Source: an uncultured Roseibium sp.
GTDB taxonomy: Bacteria; Pseudomonadota; Alphaproteobacteria; Rhizobiales; Stappiaceae
DNA: 64,000 nucleotides
Assembly (NCBI RefSeq): GCF_947499295.1
Contig: NZ_CANMNP010000012.1
Span: forward strand, 62,001-126,000
Direction: 5' to 3'
Each line of letters begins with the position of its first letter. The first letter of the stretch is position 1. This document shows, piece by piece, positions 9,407 through 17,564 of this stretch. A program made the translations under genes and the position numbers. Under the pieces are notes generated by a model. That model did no database searches and had not been told where the DNA came from. It saw nothing but the letters and a program-made list of their open reading frames with translations.

Positions 9407-9916
9407 TTAGCGGCAGGCCGATCCTGCGGTGTCGATCGCGGCAGTGACGCCCGACAAGGAGAACTTGTAAGTCGTACGGGTGCCTCGGCTGGATTCACCG
9501 GCCACCGTCATTTCCCGACCGGCTTTCATGGCCGAGACAAGCTGAGCTTCCGTTGCCGCATTCTCCACCCAGGCACCATCATTGTTGGTGAAGAGTGTGA
9601 ATGTCTTTCCGTCAATGTCCACAGACACGGAAGACTTGTCTTTAAAGGGATAGCCGACCAACAGGCTCGGTTCGGAGCTTACGCCCTCGGCCGGCCGTGA
9701 TGTCACGAAAAAGAAGACGTCTCCGTGATTGCGGTCGCCGGGAAGCAATGTTGTCGGCTTGGTCAGCGCATAACAAACCTTCCCGCTGCCACCGGTCAGG
9801 GCATAAGCTGCCCAATCCTTGTGTTGCTTTATGAGCGTCGGGGTTTGCGCGAAAGCCACTGCACTCGAAACGGCAAGACCTGCAATGGCCAGAACCAGCG
9901 ATTTTGCTTTCATCAT
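9407..9916 (-). CDS. Invasion-associated locus B (IalB) family exported protein
   Basis: About 169 residues with a signal peptide (LVLAIAGLAVSSAVAFAQ). The mature part has the IalB family pattern: an early W (HKDWAAYAL), KVCYALTKPTTLLPGDRNHG, a short FFFVTSRP strand, and KAGREMTVAGESSRGTRT, with a late conserved Cys. IalB proteins are small periplasmic beta proteins common in Hyphomicrobiales. The name comes from Bartonella and does not imply invasion here. The first ATG is chosen because the longer GTG start adds only two residues. Confidence 0.85.
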   Translation of the reverse strand: MMKAKSLVLAIAGLAVSSAVAFAQTPTLIKQHKDWAAYALTGGSGKVCYALTKPTTLLPGDRNHGDVFFFVTSRPAEGVSSEPSLLVGYPFKDKSSVSVDIDGKTFTLFTNNDGAWVENAATEAQLVSAMKAGREMTVAGESSRGTRTTYKFSLSGVTAAIDTAGSACR

Positions 9917-9981
9917 CTCCACACCGTTTGGACTTGAGTTTCAGTCAATTCTATTCAATTGCCGACAGTCATATAAACCTT

Positions 9982-10002
9982 GCTTTAATGATAAATTAAA
10001 GC
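9982..10002. promoter_or_regulatory. Perfect 8-bp inverted repeat upstream of the ialB-like gene
   Basis: GCTTTAAT, five bases, ATTAAAGC. It lies in the 290-base region between the divergent ialB-like and sigma-factor genes, about 66 bases before the ialB-like start. It could be an operator; no binding protein can be named. Confidence 0.35.
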
Positions 10003-10204
10003 GGGTTACGAAAGGGTTGAAGCTCGGCAATTGTTTTTTGTTTTTTGGACGCTTCATTTTCCGGCACCGTCAATCCATAGCTTCATGGCTCTCAAGGTTA
10101 ATCGAGGCAACAGTGTGGCAGACTGTAGTCCCCCCTTTCGAAAATCGCCGAACCTGCTAAAGATTGATGCGTAACCGAACGGCCGGCAGGGAGTAGAGTG
10201 GCCT

Positions 10205-10771
10205 TTGGCGCAAGCGCAGTATTTTTCCGGACTGATCGTAAAGGTCGCTGCAGAGCGGGACAAAACCGCTTTTGTGGAGTTGTTCGATCATTTTGCCCCA
10301 CGTCTGAAGGGTTACCTTATGAATCAGGGGGCCGATGGCGCATTGGCGGAAGAAATCGCCCAGGACGTGATGGTGACACTCTGGCGCAAGGCGGAACTGT
10401 TCGATCCCAAAAAGTCTTCCGCAAGCACATGGCTTTACAGAATCGCGCGAAACCGGCGCATTGACCGGCTTCGGCGGCAAAAAACAGCCGAGCTTGATCC
10501 CGAAGAACCCGCGTTGCAGCCGACGCCTCTTCCGGATGTCGCAGACGAAATGGATGCGCGGCTTCGCGAGGAACGGGTCCGGGCTGCGTTGACGAAACTG
10601 CCTGACGAGCAAAAGGAAGTTGTTCGACTGGCCTTTTTTGCCGGCCAGTCTCACAGTGAAATTTCAGAATCAACCGGTTTGCCGCTTGGAACCGTCAAAT
10701 CCAGGATCAGGCTTGCGTTTGGACGTCTGCGACAGCTGATCGAGGCCGACGAGGCGGTTGATGTGGACTAG
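10205..10771 (+). CDS. ECF-type RNA polymerase sigma factor
   Basis: A 188-residue sigma factor with region 2 (AEEIAQDVMVTLWRKAELFD, then STWLYRIARNRRIDRLRR) and region 4 (LPDEQKEVVRLAFFAGQSHS, then GTVKSRIRLAFGRLR). The spacing resembles the RpoE/ChrR-associated ECF group of Alphaproteobacteria. The start is a TTG at 10205 with GGGAG about 12 bases upstream; no in-frame ATG exists nearby. The usual zinc-binding ChrR-type anti-sigma gene is absent: the next gene, overlapping by 11 bases, encodes a VanX-like dipeptidase. Its target promoters are unknown. Confidence 0.92.
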   Translation: MAQAQYFSGLIVKVAAERDKTAFVELFDHFAPRLKGYLMNQGADGALAEEIAQDVMVTLWRKAELFDPKKSSASTWLYRIARNRRIDRLRRQKTAELDPEEPALQPTPLPDVADEMDARLREERVRAALTKLPDEQKEVVRLAFFAGQSHSEISESTGLPLGTVKSRIRLAFGRLRQLIEADEAVDVD

Positions 10772-11483
10772 CCGTCTGCTTCTTGTCGCGACACTGGTGC
10801 TGGGTGCCGTTCCGTCCGCCATTGCCGATGCCATGCCTGACGGATTTGTTTACCTGAAAGACTATGTGCCCGATATCCGGCAGGACATTCGATATGCAGG
10901 CCGGCAGAATTTTATGCGCAAGCGATTGCCTGGTTATGCGGCGAAAGAATGTGTTCTAACGGAAGCAGCGGCAAAAGCGCTTGCAAAAGTGCAAAATGCT
11001 GCTGTTCAGGACGGATTTTCCCTTGTTGTGTTCGATTGCTATCGACCGCAGACTGCCGTTGACGCCATGGTTGCCTGGGTTGGTTCAGGTCAAGAGACAG
11101 ACAGCGAATATTATCCTTCCGTTCCACGGTCACAATTGATCCGTCAGGGTTACATCGGTGCGAAAAGCAGTCACGCCAGAGGATCAACCGTGGATGTTGC
11201 CCTGGAGTTGTTTGAGGTAGCCGATCCCCGGAAACAGCCGTCAGTCTGTTCGCGAGGTGACCGGGGTACAGCTGATTTCGGTACACCGTTCGATTGTTTC
11301 GACCCGGCAAGCCGCACCGACGCCACTGTCATCGGAAAGCAGGCGCAGCAATTGCGCAGGAAACTTGTCGACCTGATGCGGCTTGGAAACTTTCGGAATT
11401 ATCCTGGAGAATGGTGGCATTTCACGCTACAGGGCGAGCCATACCCGGACCGTTCCTTCAGTTTTGCGATTGAAAAACGTTAA
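10761..11483 (+). CDS. Exported VanX/DdpX-type D-Ala-D-Ala dipeptidase
   Basis: About 240 residues, starting at the ATG at 10761 inside the sigma-factor gene. A signal peptide covers roughly residues 1-24 (RLLLVATLVLGAVPSAIADA). The zinc and catalytic motifs of the VanX family are intact: FDCYRP, SSHARGSTVD (zinc His and Asp) and PGEWWHF (catalytic Glu, zinc His). Such enzymes hydrolyse D-Ala-D-Ala. Characterised VanX and DdpX are cytoplasmic, so a secreted form more likely recycles or edits periplasmic muropeptides. Coupling to an ECF sigma factor suggests envelope-stress control. Confidence 0.87.
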   Translation: MWTSRLLLVATLVLGAVPSAIADAMPDGFVYLKDYVPDIRQDIRYAGRQNFMRKRLPGYAAKECVLTEAAAKALAKVQNAAVQDGFSLVVFDCYRPQTAVDAMVAWVGSGQETDSEYYPSVPRSQLIRQGYIGAKSSHARGSTVDVALELFEVADPRKQPSVCSRGDRGTADFGTPFDCFDPASRTDATVIGKQAQQLRRKLVDLMRLGNFRNYPGEWWHFTLQGEPYPDRSFSFAIEKR

Positions 11484-11859
11484 TTTCCAAAGTGTTTTGA
11501 CACTATCTCGGGCCATTTCAGGCTGCGCTTATCAAGCAGTTCCGAAAAAGAGGCCGATTGTGAGCCGCGTCACATCCACTGTCTTTCATGCTGTCTATGG
11601 TTGGTAGTAGATCTTTTTTATAGCTCATGGTTGTGAAGCCTTTTCTGCGCATTGGCGCACGCGAAACCGAATTTGAAACACTGCCGGACGATCACGGGCC
11701 GCGGTGGAAATAGCGCTAGGCACGACTAATGTGCGTCTCGTCCGCCAGGGGCCGGGATTTTACCGGCCTAAGGGCCGGAACCGGGAGCTATTTGAGACTT
11801 TTGGTCGTGTGGTGATTTGAGGATGAGATAGATCCATTCAAGAAAGTTCGAGGTGTATT
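11484..11859. other. 376-base gap with G+C-rich inverted repeats
   Basis: No credible reading frame. Just after the dipeptidase gene there is a small hairpin (AGTGT, TTTG, ACACT at 11501-11514). Further on, GGCCGG (11750-11755), CCGGCC (11763-11768) and GGCCGG (11773-11778) allow two alternative stems, about 80 bases before the next gene. This could be a structured leader; no known RNA family was recognised. Confidence 0.3.
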
Positions 11860-13416
11860 ATGGCCAAGTTGCTACGTCTGCTCGGCGGCGTGTTGCCGTT
11901 TCTTCTGCTTGTTTCGTTTGGGCTACCGGCATCGGCACAAAGCACCTATCTGAACGACAAGCAAACCTTTGATACCGCCTGGACCCTCCTGGCCGAGCAG
12001 ATCGGCGATAGCGACCTATTGTGGCTGGGGCTCGAGCCTGACAGTGTCTCCGTGATTGCTGCGACCGGACAGAGCGGGGAAGAATTCAATCTTTGGACGG
12101 TTCGCCGCATCAAGAAGGACCAGGGCTTCGTGGATAGTGTTCACGGGCCAATGCACATGGCCGATGGTCCAAAATTCATCGTTCCGCCCGGGCGTTACAG
12201 TCAGGCAGAGCTGCAAATTTCCAGATTGTGGACGATCCTCAGCAACGCACCGGATGGCCTGCCGACGAGAGCGCCAGGCGAAGTGACCGCGGCAACGGCT
12301 TCTTTGGGGCCGGTCCTGGGTCAGGCGAATTGGGCCGTCAAGTGGAACATTTCCATCAAAAGTGGCCGCGAATTCGGTCAGGTTTATGTTCTGGCCGACG
12401 GTCGGCTCGACGGTGCCGATATCAGTCACACCGAGCGGGGCCGCTCCATGAACTTGCGGACCCAATCCGATTGGCCTTTCGAGAATGCCCAGGGCCGTTT
12501 CGCCGATATCTTTGGTGGAGGAGAAAATGTTTTTAAAATCAGCGTCTTGACCCATGGGGTTGAAATCGACGCTGTGAAACCGGCCGATCCGGCACAAGTT
12601 CAGGGTTATCGGTGGAACGGCGGAAGCTTTCGTCAGAGCGCTGTTAGCAAGCCGATTTCATTCTACACGTTGACAGGCGGGAGCCTGCCATTCGCCATTA
12701 CAGCCAGCGGACTGGCACGCCTGCCTCAGATCCTTGCCGCCGCGCGCGCCGAGGCACCAGCGGGCTGGACCCATATCGATCGCGTTGAAGCAACCAGACC
12801 TCCGCCGGCAGGCAGTGAGAGTGGTGTGCTGTGGGTCATCGAATTGCAGAGCGCCCCGGGCGGCCGCGAAAAAGCTGTGGTGCGGGTGCGCCCCGATGCC
12901 AGCATCCATTCAGTCACCTTGCCGGAAAGCCTGCGCGCCTTTGAAAGCTATATGTCGCTTAAGGGCATGTCGGACGCGTTCGTGCAATTTCAGAATGCGC
13001 TTGGCAAAGATATCAGGTTCTTTGAAATGACCTTCCGCGAGGACCGGGCCAGCATTACGATGCCGGACCCCGAAGCTCCTGGCAATGTCGTCGATTACAC
13101 TCTGGGCAGCAGTGGCATAACGCGCGGCTTTTCCCGGCCGCGCATCATGGAAAATGACGTGGACCTGATCACCTTTGCCCAGGCAGCCCAATTTCATCAT
13201 CAGCTGATCACCCATGTTCCGGCAATGCTGGTGAAAGCGTTCAAAACCGAAAATGCCGAGGTCTTCAAGATCAAGCTTTGGAACGGGGCGCCCTTCTACA
13301 AAGACCCGAAAGGTGCACTCTTCATGCAGATGTATGTGGGTGTACCGCCGCAGCACAACAACAGCGGTCACGCCGTGTTCCAGTTCGACGGTGAATATGT
13401 TGACGGTGGCCGATAG
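11860..13416 (+). CDS. Exported protein of unknown function, 518 residues
   Basis: A signal peptide is clear (hydrophobic core at about 8-22, cleavage after ASA near 26). The mature protein of about 490 residues has no membrane segment and no motif I recognise. Two similar-looking parts both carry short beta-rich segments ending in statements such as QVYVLADGRLDGADI and KAVVRVRPDASIHSVTLP, which hints at PepSY-like duplicated modules, but this is weak. It converges on the caspase-like gene 26 bases away. A periplasmic location is inferred. Confidence 0.7.
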   Translation: MAKLLRLLGGVLPFLLLVSFGLPASAQSTYLNDKQTFDTAWTLLAEQIGDSDLLWLGLEPDSVSVIAATGQSGEEFNLWTVRRIKKDQGFVDSVHGPMHMADGPKFIVPPGRYSQAELQISRLWTILSNAPDGLPTRAPGEVTAATASLGPVLGQANWAVKWNISIKSGREFGQVYVLADGRLDGADISHTERGRSMNLRTQSDWPFENAQGRFADIFGGGENVFKISVLTHGVEIDAVKPADPAQVQGYRWNGGSFRQSAVSKPISFYTLTGGSLPFAITASGLARLPQILAAARAEAPAGWTHIDRVEATRPPPAGSESGVLWVIELQSAPGGREKAVVRVRPDASIHSVTLPESLRAFESYMSLKGMSDAFVQFQNALGKDIRFFEMTFREDRASITMPDPEAPGNVVDYTLGSSGITRGFSRPRIMENDVDLITFAQAAQFHHQLITHVPAMLVKAFKTENAEVFKIKLWNGAPFYKDPKGALFMQMYVGVPPQHNNSGHAVFQFDGEYVDGGR

Positions 13417-13442
13417 CGCCCCGCGAATTCGAAGAGTACGGA

Positions 13443-14795
13443 CTAGTCGGCAAAGATTGGCACCAGTTCAGATACGGCGGTGTCGGCATATCTTGAACCG
13501 GCAAAGACCGATCCGATTTCGAATTCAAGCCAGGTGGTCTCCTGTGGTGCACCAAAAGTGAACCGGTTTGCGCTCATGTCATCGGGCAGCGACACGTCTT
13601 GGATAGAGCCGTCAGACAAGGTGACCATCGCGGTTTTGACGCGCGCATTTTTTCGATAAATGTCGCGGTTTTTGGCATAACCGTTGGTAATCTGAAATCC
13701 AGCCACGCGGCGTGGACGGTCGAAGGATATCAGAATCTTCTGCCCGGAACCGTTGCCCTGCACACCTTCCACCCAGGCTGTCGACGGATTTTGATCGAAC
13801 AGATTGCCTGGGCCATACCGGTTGCCGAATTGCGGATCGAGAATTGAACTGGCGCAAAATTCCACAGTTCCGCCGAGGTCTCTCACCGATCGGCAGAGAT
13901 CACGATGATAAGGTGGTGCCGGCAAGTGCCTTGGTTCGGCCCGACCAACCGTGAGAGGAGCTGTTGCCTTGGCAGGCCCAACATCTTCTGTGGCCCCTGG
14001 TGTGCTTGACTGGACCACAGGTGCGGTGCCGTTCGACGACTTTCCTCCAAAATAGAACTCACCGATCAGTGCTTCATTCAGCCAAGGGAGCTGGCGTTCG
14101 CCGGTGGAGACATAAACACTCTCGCGCACCTTGCCCATCAGGTGACGGACTTCCAGGTCCGGCGTGTCGATCAAACGGGCAAGGGCTCCGGTAAACGGGC
14201 TATTGTTGCCGCTGCCGTCCAGTGCGACATCTCCTGGTGAAGTCGCAAATGCGATCATCATTCCGGCGGCATTCGCTTCGAGCCGGGCGAGGCCGTTGTC
14301 AGCGCCACGTGACAACGAGCGCGGTAACGGATTGTTGCGGCAGGCATCCAGAAACACGAGTTTCAGTTTGGCGCCGGAGGCTTCCATGATTTCCAGAAGG
14401 TCATTTGCCTTGAGCGCTTGTGCTGGAAGATCCGTGGAGGCTTCGATTTCGGCGTCGACGGGAAGCAACCAATTGCGCCCGTTCACCTGCACGCCGTGAC
14501 CCGCATAAAACACCAGAGCGACGTCGGCACCTTGAGACTTGCGGCCAAAAAGCTTCAAACCGTCCCAGAAATCCTGACGGCTGCCATCTATGATCCGAAC
14601 CACGTCAAATCCGAGAGCCGACAGTTTGTTGGAGATAAGGTTGGCGTCATTTGCCGGATTACGCAGCGATGGCATCGCCTGATAGGCACCGTTGCCGATC
14701 ACAAGCGCTGTTTTGCCTGCTGCCAGGACGGAACCGGGTCCGGCGATTGCCAAAAAGATAATCAGACCCGCAATTGCTTTCCCTATTTCGGTCAT
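13443..14795 (-). CDS. Secreted caspase-like (peptidase C14) protein with C-terminal discoidin-like domain
   Basis: A 450-residue protein with a signal peptide (about 1-25) and a p20 caspase domain: KTALVIGNGAYQ, the catalytic His in VFYAGHGVQ and the catalytic Cys in LVFLDACRNNPLPRS. The His-Cys dyad is intact. A linker rich in Ser/Pro/Thr (about 265-295) leads to a C-terminal domain (about 300-450) with NLFDQNPSTAWVEG and ILISFDRPRRVAGFQITNG, the pattern of a discoidin or NADase-type glycan-binding module. It may be a periplasmic or secreted Arg/Lys-specific protease acting on surface glycoconjugates; substrates are unknown. Confidence 0.86.
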   Translation of the reverse strand: MTEIGKAIAGLIIFLAIAGPGSVLAAGKTALVIGNGAYQAMPSLRNPANDANLISNKLSALGFDVVRIIDGSRQDFWDGLKLFGRKSQGADVALVFYAGHGVQVNGRNWLLPVDAEIEASTDLPAQALKANDLLEIMEASGAKLKLVFLDACRNNPLPRSLSRGADNGLARLEANAAGMMIAFATSPGDVALDGSGNNSPFTGALARLIDTPDLEVRHLMGKVRESVYVSTGERQLPWLNEALIGEFYFGGKSSNGTAPVVQSSTPGATEDVGPAKATAPLTVGRAEPRHLPAPPYHRDLCRSVRDLGGTVEFCASSILDPQFGNRYGPGNLFDQNPSTAWVEGVQGNGSGQKILISFDRPRRVAGFQITNGYAKNRDIYRKNARVKTAMVTLSDGSIQDVSLPDDMSANRFTFGAPQETTWLEFEIGSVFAGSRYADTAVSELVPIFAD

Positions 14796-14871
14796 CGGCG
14801 GCCTCCCAAGCGGTTAGAATGAAAACCGCTGCCCGGTCATTAAGGCAAGGAAAATTTTGTCGAAGAGGCCG

Positions 14872-15003
14872 GCTGCTGCCAATGGGCTTTCCGGCGAGAA
14901 AGGAGCGGTTGGGGCGGTGTCTGAAGGTAAAACGCCGATCCAGCATGGCTATCGCTTCAGCCATGGCCACATTGATGCCGAACTTGACCGAGATCTTATA
15001 AGG
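14872..15003 (-). pseudogene. Decayed 3' fragment of a TrmH/SpoU-family RNA methyltransferase gene
   Basis: The minus strand encodes YKISVKFGINVAMAEAIAML, then DRR and later RSFLAGKP. This aligns codon by codon with the C-terminus of the intact TrmH-family protein at 23603-24148 (VKIPTKFCINVAMAGAIVMY, DRH, RSLTAGGP). Roughly two thirds of bases match over the best 70. No upstream half, start or SAM-binding region is present, so this is a remnant. It lies in the same orientation as the intact gene and on the opposite side of the 15.4-23.4 kb cassette. The rest of 14796-15374 holds no gene. Confidence 0.72.
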
Positions 15004-15374
15004 CCGACTGCAAGGCACCCGAAAGTCGGCTCCTGTCTGACATTCTGTTAGCCGGATGGTGGCCACATTCGTTCCGCAGGTGTCGCTTAGGTGCAATGGA
15101 TTGTAAATAATGCGATTTTCGCTCCAATTCCCGATGCATGTCCGGGCACTCAAACGCGCATTGACTGCGGACGGGAGCAAATCAATCCCGGCGGGTAGAC
15201 AGCTGCTGTACCCAGACCAACTCACAAAAGAACAGCAAGGAAAGCCGGCAAATTAAGGTGCTGAACTCACGTTTATCACATCGAAGGATTGGCACGCGCA
15301 CAAATACAACCAGTGATAGAATTTGCAATCTTTGATCAACTATTCAGACTTAAGCCAATGGAAGATTTTCACCC

Positions 15375-17564
15375 ATGCATCAAGGCGAACTCGATCCTCA
15401 AGCGCTTGATCACCTTATTGAAGTCGCTAAGCATCATGAGTTGGCAGCAGATCGCGCCAAGATTGAATTTGAATACTCCATAGGAGAAGAACCTCTAACC
15501 GAGATGCGCTTTCTGCGAATCGCGCAGGATCTGGGTTTGCAGGTCTCCTCGAAGCGGCTGTCATGGAGCCAATTTGGGAGACTGGGTCAGGCCTATCCGG
15601 TCATTCTTGTCCTCAAGTCGGGCGAATCCTTCCTGATTTCCGGTTACTCGGAAGACCCGGATACAGGCACGGACTATGTCTTTTCAGCGCAGAGATGCCT
15701 GGAGACCAAGCAATTCGAGCATGAACCGATTGCGGCAGCGGACATAAGCCGGGGTTGGAAAGGCACGATTTATCTCTTCAGGAGAACCACGGACGAGACT
15801 GTTGCCAGCGCCTTCGGCCTGAGCTGGTTCTTCAAAGAAGCCCTAAAACAGAAAGTGCTGTTTACGGAGATCATTCTCATCGCTCTTATGATCCACGCTA
15901 CTGCCTTGGCCGTTCCGCTCTTTTTCCAGATCACGGTCGACAAGGTGCTTGTGCATCAAAGCTTTCAGACATTGAATGTGCTCGCAGTCGCTGTCGTGAT
16001 TGTGCTGCTGTTCCAGGGCGTATTCAACTTTCTGCGCAATTATCTTCTCGCATTCGCAACGTCGAAAATCGATATGAGAACAGCCACCCGGACGTTCGGT
16101 CATCTGGTCCGGCTACCCCTTTCGTTCTTTCAGCGCTCGACTGCCGGCGTCTTGACCAAGCATATGCAACAAACGGATGAAATCCGGGATTTTCTGACCG
16201 GCAATGTCCTGACCACAGCCCTCGATGCGACCGCGCTGTTTGTGTTCATTCCGCTTCTCTTTCTCTACAGCTGGGAGCTGGGACTCATCGTGGTCGGTTT
16301 TTCGCTTCTGATTGCGATGGTCATCGCGGGGATGATCCGGCCATTTTATTCTGCCCTCATGCGCCTGTACTCGGCGGAAGGTGAGCGGCAGTCCCTGCTT
16401 GTAGAGAGCATTCACGGTATTTCGACCATCAAGAGCATGGCTCTTGAGCCCAAGCGAAGCCGCACCTGGGACAACAGTTCGGCTCAATCGGTCCGGACCA
16501 ACTTCAATGTCGATAAAATCGGAACGACTGCGGAGAGCGTCGTCCAAACGCTCGAGCAGCTGATGTCGGTCGCCATTTTGTTTGTGGGCGCTCATATGGT
16601 CTTCAAAGGCGACATGACAGTCGGCAAGCTGATTGCATTCAAAATGCTGTCCAGCAATGTCAGCCAACCGCTGATCAAGATTGTCGAGATGATCCACGAG
16701 TATCAAAAGGCGCGCCTGGCAGTCAGGATGCTTGGCAACATTATGAACACCAGGACCGAGGGTAATTCGGTTTCACAAACGCTTACGCCAGAGGTCTCGG
16801 GTCAAATCGCCTTTGAGAACGTCACGTTCAGCTATGACGGTTCGGACAAGCCTGCGCTTCAGGACGTATCATTTTCAATCGAGGCCGGTGAAACAATTGG
16901 TATCGTCGGGGAGAGCGGATCGGGAAAATCCACACTGGCCCGGCTTGTCCAGGGCCTATATGCCGTCAATGACGGCAGAGTGAAATTCGATGGGATTGAT
17001 CTCCGGGAAATCGATCTTGCGCATTTGCGGCGATCGGTGGGGATCGTTCTGCAGGAAAACTTTCTGTTTCGAGGAACCGTACGAGACAATATCGCTCTGA
17101 CAGTGGCGCACGCGCAGTTGAAAGATGTCAGGACGGCGGCTCACCTTGCAGGTGCAGCCGGTTTTATCGAAGATCTGCCTTCTGGCTATGACACGTTCCT
17201 GGAAGAAAATGCCACAAATCTCTCGGGCGGCCAGCGGCAAAGGCTAGCGATCGCGCGGGCGCTGTTACGCAATCCCAGACTGCTGATTTTTGATGAAGCA
17301 ACGTCCGCGCTCGATGTTGAGTCAGAAACCGTCATCCAAGGCAATCTTAGCAAGATAGCCGATGGCAGAACCATGCTGATTATCGCCCACCGCCTGTCGA
17401 CCCTGCACGACGCCGATCGCATTCTGGTGCTGGACAAGGGGCGTATAGAAGCCTTCGCTCCGCGCCGGGAGCTGCTCGATGAACAGAGCCCGCGGTTCTC
17501 TCCGGTATTTCAAAGAATGTGGGACATTCAGGTCAAAAATGCTCTTGGGGCTGACCATGCGTGA
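15375..17564 (+). CDS. Type I secretion ABC transporter (HlyB-like) with inactive C39-like domain
   Basis: A 729-residue ABC exporter. Residues 1-140 form a C39-like domain with no catalytic Cys in the expected N-terminal position, as in HlyB-type exporters that bind but do not cleave their cargo. Membrane helices span about 160-440. The nucleotide-binding domain has Walker A GESGSGKS, the signature LSGGQRQR and Walker B LLIFDEATSALD. It would energise one-step export of an unfolded protein with an HlyD adaptor and a TolC-type channel. The downstream HlyD gene overlaps it by eight bases. The likely cargo is the repeat protein at 19748 or the acetyltransferase before it. Confidence 0.93.
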   Translation: MHQGELDPQALDHLIEVAKHHELAADRAKIEFEYSIGEEPLTEMRFLRIAQDLGLQVSSKRLSWSQFGRLGQAYPVILVLKSGESFLISGYSEDPDTGTDYVFSAQRCLETKQFEHEPIAAADISRGWKGTIYLFRRTTDETVASAFGLSWFFKEALKQKVLFTEIILIALMIHATALAVPLFFQITVDKVLVHQSFQTLNVLAVAVVIVLLFQGVFNFLRNYLLAFATSKIDMRTATRTFGHLVRLPLSFFQRSTAGVLTKHMQQTDEIRDFLTGNVLTTALDATALFVFIPLLFLYSWELGLIVVGFSLLIAMVIAGMIRPFYSALMRLYSAEGERQSLLVESIHGISTIKSMALEPKRSRTWDNSSAQSVRTNFNVDKIGTTAESVVQTLEQLMSVAILFVGAHMVFKGDMTVGKLIAFKMLSSNVSQPLIKIVEMIHEYQKARLAVRMLGNIMNTRTEGNSVSQTLTPEVSGQIAFENVTFSYDGSDKPALQDVSFSIEAGETIGIVGESGSGKSTLARLVQGLYAVNDGRVKFDGIDLREIDLAHLRRSVGIVLQENFLFRGTVRDNIALTVAHAQLKDVRTAAHLAGAAGFIEDLPSGYDTFLEENATNLSGGQRQRLAIARALLRNPRLLIFDEATSALDVESETVIQGNLSKIADGRTMLIIAHRLSTLHDADRILVLDKGRIEAFAPRRELLDEQSPRFSPVFQRMWDIQVKNALGADHA

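Noticed and set aside
14659..15225. 188-codon minus-strand frame read as one gene
   Set aside because: Its second half overlaps the start of the caspase-like gene out of frame; only the TrmH-like part (14872-15003) has homology, so it was listed as a remnant.
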